Assembly: GCF_000004195.4 (NCBI RefSeq)
Contig: NC_030677.2
Span: 112,741,036 to 112,805,035, forward strand
Source: Xenopus tropicalis
Lineage: Eukaryota; Chordata; Amphibia; Anura; Pipidae
Direction: 5' to 3'
Length of the DNA: 64,000 bases
Shown here: piece after piece, positions 54,560-64,000 of the stretch
Layout: each line of letters begins with the position of its first letter
Position numbering within the stretch: the first letter of the stretch is position 1
The notes under the pieces: generated by a model
Database searches by the model: none
What the model saw: the letters and a program-made list of their open reading frames with translations, nothing else
Told to the model about the DNA's origin: nothing
Made by a program: the position numbers and the translations under genes

Positions 54560-54900
54560 CTTTAGTCATCTTTAAGTTAACTTTCAGTATACAATGGAAA
54601 ATTTTAAGCAACTCTTCAATTGGTCTTCATTACATATTTTTTATAGTTTTTAAATTATTTGACTTCTTCTTCTTACTTTTCCTAGCATTCAAATGGGGTC
54701 ATTTTCTATTATTTCTATTTTATTATTTTTCTATTCAGGTCCTCTCCTATTCATAAACCAGCCTCTCATTCAAACCACATCCTGGTTACTAATGTAATTT
54801 GGCTGCTGAACAAAAAGTGAAATAATTAAAAAAATAAAATAAAAAATTTACATCATACAAAAAGTTAACTGTACTTTAAAGGTGAACAAACCTTTTAAAG
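54560..54900. repeat. TTCACCTTTAAAG-type repeat
   Basis: ATCTTTAAGTTAACTTTCAG and CAATTGGTCTTCATTACAT on the left, AAGTTAACTGTACTTTAAAGGTGAAC on the right in inverse. About 340 bp, TTAA-type family also seen at 47488 and 7132. Confidence 0.65.
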
Positions 54901-55227
54901 TACAGTATTTAAATTATTTTACAAAAATGTCAAAATAGTTGAAAGTGAATTTTTTTCATATTCTAATTTTTATCAGTGGGGAATTAAAAACTGGCATATG
55001 AAATTTAGGATTCAGAATCAGTTCAGGATTTGAACAAATATTTTGTGGTGGATTTGGCCAAACCCAAACATTGTGGATTCATTGCATCCCTTGTTGATTC
55101 CATACCCACATGTTTGAACACAGAATCACATTTCATGATAACCAGTGAACGAGCTAGTAAGGTAGCATATATATAAGATGACAGAATTGACAGAGACACT
55201 CCAAGAGCCTTTGTGTCTACCATTGCC

Positions 55228-55501
55228 CTGATAGTGATATAATGTACGAGTCCTGCTTTAGACAAAACACGCGGTAAAGCTACAACAGCTGCCAAAGAAG
55301 GAAAGAAAGAAAGAGAAGGGACAGTGCTAGACATCACAAACCTGACAAAGGGGAATGCCAAGGATGATTTTGTCACACCACCTCAATTACGCAAGGAGCA
55401 GTGCCATAACAGGAAGCACCATCATTCCGCTAAAATGCATATTGTGTGTCACTCTGACTTACAGGCTATGTGTGTCTGGTCTAAGATCCCTGGAGGTTAG
55501 C
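55228..55501 (+). pseudogene. Coding-like fragment of unknown origin
   Basis: Plus-strand open stretch from just after a TAA to TAG at 55499-55501. Its composition is protein-like: SPALDKTRGKATTAAKEGKK, then TVLDITNLTKGNAKDDFVTP. Upstream, the same frame is broken by two stops but stays word-like (ERASKVAY, DTPRAFVSTIAL). It resembles a degraded processed copy or an old mobile-element protein. I cannot name the family. Confidence 0.3.
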
Positions 55502-55719
55502 CATATATCATGCTTCAGTCAGTTTTCTATAACACATTCCTTCAAAGTGAGAGGACAAAAGGCTTGCATCTGTTTAAAAGTCTTTCTGGTTCCTATCTGC
55601 AGTGCTGGAGAAAGAATGTAATGTGGCCACATTTTTACTGTTAACCAATAATAATTAAAAACTAATACATTGCTACTAATACATATCCAAGTAACTTTAA
55701 TGCAATGCAATGTTTTTAG

Positions 55720-56500
55720 ATGTTGCTAATTTGGTTATATTTTTTTTTTACCATTTTATGCATATTATTTTGTTTTCTCAAGGATATAAAAAAAAATACA
55801 TAAAACCCAGGTCTATTAGCTAAATAGGATTGTGATGCATGGATTGGGAATGTGGGTAATGTTAATACTGGCCTAATTCTGTGTATGTTTGAGCATAACG
55901 TGCAATATTTTTTTAAAGTGCAAATCTTTTTTAAAAGAATGATAAATAGTTAGGCTGCAATGGCACACCAAAACTGATGTAGGGAAGCAACTTTTTAGCA
56001 GTTGAACACCCTAGGCTAAAAGAACCAGCATTTACTTGTGTGACAGTCACCTGAAATCCCTTGTTCTATGCATAGGTGAAAAAACCCAGGCAAATGTACC
56101 AAATCCGCAAAGTTTACATATGGGGGGAATTAAAAAAAGTTTCACTAAACCAAAATGGCCATTAAATTTGAGTAAAAATGTTAATTTAGAGGTAAACTAC
56201 ACAGGAGATTTTGTAGGATAGTTTTGGATCGACAGATCCCATCCTACAAGTCAGATATATTTGCATGGGTAAAAAAACAATGGGAATGACAGTAAAACTA
56301 GATGTGTAAGCTGCATGGAAGCTTTGCCATTTGACAGAACACACCTGTGGGAAGGGAATGCTGCATGATAAAATCTGATGGTGTCTGATAGATTTTTTAC
56401 TCTTGTTGAAATACACTAACTTTCGGATGTAAATACAGGAACAAACAACACCGTACAACTTTATCTGATCTGACTTACATTAGGGCTAAAGTACATGAAT
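55720..56500. other. No feature recognised
   Basis: AT-rich. GATAGTTTTGGATCGACAGATCCCATC near 56217 is a short inverted word. No gene or complete MITE. Confidence 0.35.
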
Positions 56501-56509
56501 GGTTATTTA

Positions 56510-56726
56510 GAGCCATGACAGACAGGGAGATTCCCCGAAATGCCATCCCACCGGCTAGAATGTAAATCGCCGGTGGGAATGGCATACACGGCGTGGTGAT
56601 TTGGCAAAATTGCTGAAGTTGCCTTGAGTGGTATGCCATCCCACCGGCGATTTACATTCTAGCCGGTGGGATGGCATTTTGGGGAGATTAGTCGCCGGCG
56701 ACTTATCTCCCCGTCTGCCACAGCCT
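56510..56726. mobile_element. GGGGAGATTAGTCGCC MITE
   Basis: TTA at 56507-56509 and 56727-56729. Ends GAGCCATGACAGACAGGGAG / CCCCGTCTGCCACAGCCT. The centre carries two opposed copies of GCCATCCCACCGGC...ACATTCTAGCCGGTGGGATGGC-like text. Confidence 0.82.
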
Positions 56727-57476
56727 TTAGGATGGCGTCAGATCGATAGATCACATTCTAGAGGTTGGATGTAGTTGCCTGGCTTTAAAATAATTGGAAT
56801 GATAGCGACAATCTGTTGTGTAAACTGCATGAACTGTTGTCATCACGACACACCTGTTAGAGGGGAACTGCTGCATCCTGTGCCTTCATCAGGGTGTCTG
56901 ACAGATTTTTTTTCTCATTGGAATACATTGACTGCCAGAGGAAGGTATAGGAACAAAACCCACCATCCAACTTTATTTGATCCGATTTGTAGTACAGCTG
57001 TGGGGATCACATTTTGTAGCATCCCACAAAATCTTGGTCTGTTGCATGACAAGATTTTGTGTAAAAAAAAAAATGCAACAAAATACAGACAACTTTTTCA
57101 TACTTTTTTTTTTTTTTTTTTTCCCAAGCACTGGCTTATGTAAAGAAAACCTTGGCAGAATAGTTAAAGTTTTTCTAGGAAGAAAATTCACACACCAGCT
57201 AAAATCACAGTGTTCCATTTATTTTCAATGAAGCTGAAAATCTTAAATGCTTTTATAGATTGGGAAATAAAGTTGCCTGAGACAATTCCATAGACTACTG
57301 AGAAACTAGCATTTAGGGTGAAGACACACAGGACTACTAGTAGCAGCTACTTGTCGTGGCTACTAAAATAGACAATGCTGATCATTTGCTGATAATTGTC
57401 TCTACGTGTGTTTTAGCAGAGGAAATTCTCAGTATTGTCTATGACAGGGTATTTTCTGGAGTCTAGTAGCCATTAA

Positions 57477-58241
57477 AGGAACAGTGACACCAAAAAATTA
57501 AACAGTTTTAAAGTAAATTAAATATAATGCACTGTTGCCCTGCACTGGTAAAAGTTGTGTGTTTGCTACAGTAAAGGTGGCCATACACGCACCGATATTA
57601 TCGTACGAAACCTCGTTTCGTACGATAATCGGTGCGTGTATGGCATGTCAGCGAGCCGACCGATATCGCAGGAAGCTGCTGAAATCGGTCGGCTCGCCGA
57701 TCGGCCAAGTTAGAAAATTTTGATCGGGCGCCATAGAAGGCGCCTGACCAAAATTCTCCCTTCAGAGCTGAATCGGCAGAAGGAGGTAGAAATCCTATTG
57801 TTTCTACCTCCTTACCTGCCGATTCAGCCCTGAATGGTGTGTGGCGGATCTGACGATGTTTCGTGCGACCGACGGTCGTACGAAACATCGTGAGATCGCC
57901 ACGTGTATGGCCAGCTTAACTCTACTATAGTTTATATATAATAAGCTGCTGTGTAGCCCCGGGGGCAGCCATTCAAGCTGGAAAAAAGGAGAAAAGGCAC
58001 AGGTTACATAGCAGATAATGGATAAGTTCTGTAGAATACAATAGTGTTTTATCTGTTATCTGCTAAGTGCCTGTGCCTTTTCTCCTTTGAATGGCTGCCC
58101 CCATGACTACACAGCTGCATTCTTTATATAAACCATATAAGTGTTTCTAAGGCAAACTCACCAGTTGTACCAGTGCAGGGCAGCAGTATATTATATTGGA
58201 ATTTCTTTTATACACTTGAATTTTTTGGTGTTACTGTTCCT
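57477..58241. mobile_element. T2-type hairpin MITE nested in the outer MITE
   Basis: TTAA at 57473-57476 and 58242-58245. Ends AGGAACAGTGACACCAAAAA / TTTTTTGGTGTTACTGTTCCT. The body folds on itself (GGCACAGGTTACATAGCAGATAA with its inverse near 58050-58080). A relative lies at 63071-63460. Interrupted by the element at 57575. Confidence 0.85.
57575..57916. mobile_element. TGGCCATAC MITE, innermost of the nest
   Basis: TAA at 57572-57574 and 57917-57919. Ends AGGTGGCCATACACG / CGTGTATGGCCAGCT. Contains ATCGTACGAAAC palindromes and TAGAAATCCTATTGTTTCTA, as in 21414-21671, to which it is the better-preserved copy. Confidence 0.88.
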
Positions 58242-58286
58242 TTAAAAATTAGCTGCTACTAGTAGCTCAGTGCATCTTCACCTTTA

Positions 58287-58500
58287 GGGCTGTAGCACAC
58301 GAGGAGATTAGTCGCCTGTGACAAATCTCCCTTGTCGCAGGCGACTAATCTCCCCGATATGCCATCCAAACGACAAAAATGTAAATTGTCGGTGGGATGG
58401 CATACGCAGCGCCAGCTGTTACTGGTAGCTCAGTGCGTCTACTAGACTAGGGGTCAGTGGCACATGGGGAGATTAGTCACCCACGATAAATCTTCACTAT
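58287..58500. mobile_element. GGGCTGTAGCACAC MITE abutting the nest, right end rearranged
   Basis: Starts GGGCTGTAGCACACGAGGAG immediately after the TTA at 58284-58286. Typical inner GATTAGTCGCC arms and GTGGGATGGCATACGC. After 58400 the text switches to GCTGTTACTGGTAGCTCAGTGCG, as in the outer MITE, then to another CACATGGGGAGATTAGTC. A composite of at least three pieces. Confidence 0.6.
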
Positions 58501-58599
58501 TACTCTCAAAAAAAGCAGGAAAAAATATGAGCAAAAACATTCTTTGAAACCACAAATATTAGCAATTTAACAAATTAAAAACTGCAAAATAACTTGGCC

Positions 58600-61340
58600 T
58601 GCTTTTTTTGAGAGTAGGACTGGCCATACCAGGGAAGACTTTGATGTAGTTGGCCAGCCTAAATATATTGAAGGGAGAAAGAGAGAATAACCAGTAATCC
58701 TGTCTATTTTAAACCCAGCCTTGAATCCTACTAAATACTAGTGCACACATTCAATGATCACGCACAGAGCATAATTAAACATACAATATAAATAATTTCT
58801 TGTTCACAGCTTTGACTTTATTAAACAAATGACAACATTGCATTTAATCTTCAGATAACAGGAGACAAAATACACAATGTGCATGACAACCAGTTACTAT
58901 AACACAATATATATCTAAAAATCGTTTTTGGTTCTAAAAAAAAATTGGCCAATTATATACCTTTGAGTCAATAAAATCCTTGCGCTGAATTTATAAGAAA
59001 CATATGCTGACAATTCTTAAAAATATTTTACTTTACAGCTGTTTTAGATTTAAGTTTAGCTGTGTGATCATGCATGTTTAATATGATTGGGTAAAAACCC
59101 TCTGGACTAGATTTCTAAATGTAGAAAAAGTATTCTTATGTAAATTGTACCAAGCTCTGGTGAGGATCTGTCTGACTTAGCTTATTATTTTCCTGTACTG
59201 AGATATAAAAAGTAGTGATTAGCGAATCTGTCCTGTTTCGCTTCGCCATATAATTCGCCCGCGTCTTTTTTGTCACCCGCATGTTTTTTGGTCGCCCACG
59301 TTTTGTTTTTTTTTGTTGCCTACACTTTTTTTGACGCGCAGCTAATTTTTATGCGGCTCGTTTTCATAGAAGTTTTGCAAAACAATTCGCCAATGGCAAA
59401 ATGCGGAAATTCGCTGCGAATCCATGCCTGCCGAAAAAATTGCTCATTATTAATAAGAAGCCTATATGTTCTTTTAGCCATAAAGAGAGTCATTATTTGC
59501 CTGAAAATGTAAGACATTTTCATGCCAGGCAGGAAAATCCACCAAATAAAAAATCATACTAAACCTGAAATAGATCACAATATTATCACATACGTGATAT
59601 CTTTATACATTCAGAAATAGAAGGTTGGGAAGAACAGTGCTGGTATGCTCCATTTCTACCAAGCAATTAGGCCCATAAATTGTTTTACAATCAGAGTAAA
59701 AGGGTGAACTAAATTTGAAATGATTCTCAGTAGGTATAGGATCAGAATAGATCAACAGATAAACAGTTTCTAATAAGCAAACACTCTTGGGCCTGTGCAT
59801 GCCACGTGTGTCTTTGCCCTAAGAAAGAAACTATAAAGGCAGATATTATCTTGACCAAGTGGACAAATATTGCTGCTTGTTTACAAGCAAGGGCAATTGT
59901 GCTGTAATACATTTGACCTCCCACATGGGCAGTCAGAAGTCTAGTGTTAACCAGCTTTACAGTTAGAAAAGACTTCAGGCTAATTGCCCTGGATATGTAG
60001 TAATGGTCAGTCGGTTTGGTTGAAATGGCCAATTTGACCAGCAGCACTGATGTTTAACACAGTGCACAAGATAATACCAGCACAAACTCTCTCTCTCTCT
60101 CTGCTCATGTCTGTATTACCTCTATATAAATGCTTCTGACAATGCTGGCATGCCATCAGAATGATTAATCAGCTACAATACACACACACACACACAAGTT
60201 ACCATTTGAATCTGCAACACCACCGTTTTTCTATTGCAGGAACATGCCAAGAAACATCCTCATGCTTGCCATACTTGAAGGCACTTGGTTTTAATCAAAT
60301 GGATTTGTGTCCTTCATGATGAAACTTAAGTATACATTTTGTTGTATCCTATTAGTTCCAACTTTATTGTTAAAGTTTTTGCATTTGGACACATTGCCTG
60401 TATTTTAGTGGTTCTACAAGTGTGGCTATTGATTGGCTGAGTTTATCCTTTTAAACAGGTTGCACTTTCTATGTACTGATCCCATGACTTCAAGCACCAA
60501 ACACATTAAGCTTGTTTCTTGGCATGTTTTTACGCTAAATTAACTTTCTCTGTACTGTTCTAGCATGTCTCCATGAGTGCCTAGCCCTAATAAATATACT
60601 TGTTATCAGCTCCTTACTCTGAAGGTCTGGGTCATTAGCATCCTAACCCCATGTTTGTACTAGGGAGATTCTACCACTGATATCATTATTTTTGTGCTTG
60701 ATTTCTTAGTTTCGTTCACTACTTTCTGCCTCAGAGGCTTGTTTGCCAAGGCACTCTCTGCAAACCTAAAACCACACCTCTCAGTTCAGTTCAGGTAACA
60801 GCAACTACTTGTTCCTAAGGCCTGTAGGACAACTTTTAGGCAATTAGCTATAGTCAGTAGGTAAAAACATTCCAAAGGCTTATTGCTCTAAATGGAAATT
60901 ACATTAAAATGCCACTACAGGCAAATTTCATTACTCCCTTAAAAAAAAGTGTAAAAGCATTTATTGCCCTATAATTTGCCCTTTCAAATCAATATACATT
61001 TTCCCAAATTAGCATTTAGATGACAGGGAATGAGAAAGATTTGAGGCTAATAATAATAAGCTATAACCTCATCTTTTCAAAGGGAAACTGAAGTTAACCC
61101 TAACTTTTTTCCCTCCAACATTTCTGTTTCCAATCCGATACCACTGGAGTTGCCTAATTGCCTATGAATGTGGCACATGGTGTTAGAAAAGAGTGAAGGT
61201 CATGTCTGAGGAACCCAGAAGGTAAATGAGGGCTAAACATGGAATAGCCTGGGGGCTATGGCACATGTGGGGCCTCCTACAAAAACATTTTCAGGCTAAA
61301 AAGTGGCAGTACATTGGGTGATTTTTCAGCCAGCTGATCA
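58600..61340. other. No gene; scattered repeat pieces
   Basis: 59213-59440 carries the TAGTGATTAGCGAATCTG repeat with CGCCCGCG words. (CT)n at 60088-60102, (CA)n at 60180-60196. No exon, RNA gene or complete MITE recognised. Confidence 0.4.
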
Positions 61341-61342
61341 TC

Positions 61343-61692
61343 AATAAGGGGGTAATTTATCAACATTTGAGTTTGATTGTTTTTCACAATTCAAGGTTTT
61401 TTTTTTGCACTAAAAAAAACTTAAATTCGAATTTTGGTTCAAAAACTCACGTCTGGTATTAAGTGCAAAACAACGATTGTAAAACTTCGCCATTTAAAAG
61501 CTTGAGAGTTTGGACATTGGATGTTGTCCTAAGCAAAGTCAAGCCATATTTTTCATTTGAGATATGAGTTTCTAGTTTGTAAACTTGACAATTCAAGTTT
61601 TTTAATTCTAAATAAGCAAGCATTCAAGATGTGAGTTTATCTGAATTAGAAAAATATTGACAAACTCGAAAATTGATAAATAAGCCCATAGG
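61343..61692. repeat. GGGGGTAATTTATCAA-type repeat
   Basis: Left AAGGGGGTAATTTATCAACA, right AAAATTGATAAATAAGCCC in inverse, with TTTGAGTTT/AAACTTG words between. Distant relative of 9618-10068. Confidence 0.6.
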
Positions 61693-61999
61693 TGTGTTAC
61701 TTTCCCACCAAAGCCTTTATGTGATGTGGGCTTTATTTTCCCTTTAAGGAAGTCATTCAGAACCTAATCTGCCTGGAAAATAAATTTGCACATTTTCCAA
61801 TTATTCCAAAATATATTGTATTCTGTTATAGCACTGGACTTTTTTTTCCAGACAAGGGTACAAAATGTTTTTTTCATAATGAGTTACCATGCATTTTAAA
61901 TATAAGGCCCCTGTAATTTTTCTCAGATGGCATATTATTCACATAGATACACTGATTTCTAAGATTATTCCATTGATACTGTGGTTTCCCTTTAACCGT

Positions 62000-62400
62000 G
62001 TTTTTAAAGGACAAGTCAGCCCCAAAAATTTTTTTGCCTAATAAAAGAGAACTTAATTTTAAGCAACTTTGCAATATACATTCATTACAAATTTGTAATT
62101 TTTTTTAGTTATTTGTATATATAACTGCTATTAAAAACAGTGTCTGCCTGTCCTTTCTATTCTCTGCCCTGGTGGCTCTGGAGTTTTAAACAATGTAACA
62201 CAAGGCAGCAGACTGACAGACCTGACTGACCTTTGCAACATTGTTTAAAAAGTAACAACCAGGAGTTCAGAAAATGCTGCTTTCTATAGCAATTACACAT
62301 AACTATTATAGCACAATCATTTTTAATAAATTCATATTGAAAAGTTGCTCAGAATTGTTTTCTTTTATAAGGCAAACTTTTATTTTTAGAGTTGACATGT
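62000..62400. repeat. AAAGGACAAGTCAGCCCC T2-type repeat
   Basis: TTTTTAAAGGACAAGTCAGCCCC on the left and GACATGTCCTTGAAA on the right are inverted ends. ACCTGACTGACCTTTGCAAC in the middle mirrors CAGACTGACAGACC. About 390 bp. Confidence 0.6.
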
Positions 62401-63070
62401 CCTTGAAATAGTAAAACTTCAGTGCAAAACTGTACTCTTAATTTATATCATACTTACTGATTCTACAAACCTACACTGCTGCTGGTTTTATAAGGCTTTG
62501 GCATTTACTGTATAAGGGCAACATTAGAAGGAATGTCACCATTCCTAAACACATACATTCTGGTCGGATGTCACTGAAAAGCAAACAAGTAATATCTGTG
62601 TTCTCCTCCCTTGGAGCTCACAGCTGCAACGAATGGTATCATTCAGTCAATGGAATCTTAAGCTGCCCAACCCTGTATGTTTAACTAAGAACTATGGTGA
62701 TTAATTCCAGTTGAATGCTTTAGGAATTACGTGGGGAGATTGCCTCACTTTCTGTTTCACTCAGATTTTTTTCCTCCCAAATTTAACTTGACAAGTATAT
62801 TAATAATAGTAAGCCACTGGCATGGAATCATTAACGTTCACGGCAGTGTTTCTATACTGGCTTGAATTCACTGGGGGATATTGGCAAGCAAAAAATAAAT
62901 TGCACTTTGTGGCTTTGCTTTCCTGTGCTAGGTAAATGTCAAATGCAAGAATGTAGGGATAAAAGTTATAGCATTTGTCTCTTGCTTAACCAGAAGCATA
63001 AAATATTACCACTGCATGTAACCTAGTGCACTAAAGATTAGAACTACAGTCCATGAGAACAAATATGGAA

Positions 63071-63460
63071 AGGAATGGTAACTCCAAAAAAGTGTTTAAA
63101 GTAATTTAAATATAATGTACTACTTCCCTGCACTGGTACAAATGGTGTTTGCTTCAGGAAGACTACTGAAGTTAATTTAAAAAAAATGCTGGGTAACCAT
63201 GGGGGCAGTCTGGAAAAAGGGCACAGGTTACATAGCAGATAACAGATAAGTCCTGTAGAATACAATGGTGTTTTGCAGAGCTTATTTGTTATCTGCTATT
63301 TAACCTCTATTTCAATTTGAATTGCTGCTCCCATGGCTACACAGCAGGTTTGTTTATATAAACTATAGTAGTGTTTCTGAAGCAAACACACAACTTTTAT
63401 TCAGGGCAACAGTACATTATATTTTAATTACTTTGATAATTTTTTGGTGTTACCATTTTT
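63071..63460. mobile_element. T2-type hairpin MITE, second copy
   Basis: Ends AGGAATGGTAACTCCAAAAA / TTTTTTGGTGTTACCATTTTT, TTAA on the right at 63461-63464 and a decayed left flank. Contains GGCACAGGTTACATAGCAGA and CCCATGGCTACACAGCAG, as in 57477-58241, without the inner MITE. Confidence 0.75.
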
Positions 63461-64000
63461 TTAAAATGAAAACTCAAATCATGCAAAGTCTGCATGTTAC
63501 AAAACTGTGAAGAAGCACCTCAACTTTTTCTCCATGAAGTCAACCTCCAGAAGTGCCTGTCATTGCAGCAGTATGCCATGCATACAATGTTTTGTTCAGT
63601 TTACACGTGAACCTTTGGTTGGGGTTATCCATTACAGGCTGAACTGGCATAACAAATAAAGTTATACTTATCTTTTTTTCTACATGGGTGGTTTGATATA
63701 CACCTGGAGGCTATGACATTGCTTAACATATTTGGCATCTCAGAGAATGCACAGCTGGTGACTTGTACAAATTCACTGTTTATTTCTAATCCCATCATGT
63801 AAACAGGCAGGTGCTGCAAAAACATAAGGTAGCATGGCAGGGCTTCTGCTTTTGAAAAATAAGGCTAAAGATGACTTACTGGAATAGACAGCAAGCAAAT
63901 AAACATGTACCCTGTTATATGCCAATGTGATTTGCAATGTTGCCTAATGCATACTGGGGCTTTAATATTTTGCCACAAAAAGCTAGTGCGATTGGGTAGA

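Larger units (their letters stand above)
57317..58283. mobile_element. Outer MITE of a three-deep nest
   Basis: Ends GGGTGAAGACACACAGGAC / GTGCATCTTCACC with TTA at 57314-57316 and 58284-58286. After removing the inner insertion it is about 200 bp and aligns along its length with the intact copy at 18654-18851. Confidence 0.8.

Noticed and set aside
32150..64000. Searched by eye for RNF170 RING and membrane exons on the plus strand
   Set aside because: No Cys-Pro-Ile-Cys RING block or N-terminal MAKYQ-like start was found.

Overview
The window looks like nuclear DNA from a pipid frog, most likely Xenopus. The two genes have vertebrate exon-intron structure. The rest is AT-rich and packed with families typical of Xenopus: T2/Kolobok-type TTAA MITEs, TTA/TAA-target MITEs, hAT MITEs and Tc1 transposons. 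Species level cannot be fixed from sequence alone. No prokaryotic or viral gene, CRISPR array, rRNA or tRNA was found.

Two protein genes can be rebuilt exon by exon, both on the minus strand and in tandem. ccdc17 (CDS 20331 down to 2791) has 13 coding exons that join in frame to 620 codons: an N-terminal C2HC-like finger, a long coiled-coil middle and a conserved C-terminal region. Its intron 5 is a GC-AG intron. thap1 (CDS 31762 down to 26175) has 3 coding exons and encodes 225 residues: a complete THAP zinc finger, a DHNY host-cell-factor box and a C-terminal coiled coil. A promoter-like region at about 31.5-32.15 kb holds the thap1 start and a plausible divergent start, with two identical ACCACGTGGT palindromes. 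In human the gene head-to-head with THAP1 is RNF170, but no coding exon of it was recognised to the right.

From 32.2 to 64 kb no convincing gene was found. This part is a transposon landscape: a Tc1 copy at 39.15-40.74 kb inside a TA microsatellite, a decayed Tc1 at 51.0-52.6 kb, several hAT elements with perfect 8-bp target duplications (35.9, 45.3, 49.5, 50.6 kb), T2-type hairpin MITEs (33.0, 42.1, 57.5, 63.1 kb), three back-to-back MITEs at 32.6-33.4 kb, and a three-deep nested stack at 57.3-58.3 kb. Another Tc1 copy (22.1-23.7 kb) and a decayed LINE (24.4-25.0 kb) lie between the genes. A 1.26-kb palindromic element lies in thap1 intron 1 and a T2 foldback in thap1 intron 2.

I found no clearly new biological system. 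The items most worth a second look are the nested and abutting MITEs, the element whose terminal repeats carry their own perfect hairpins (28.3-28.7 kb), an isolated 38-bp hairpin (37.6 kb), the GC-AG intron, and the ccdc17-thap1 juxtaposition.
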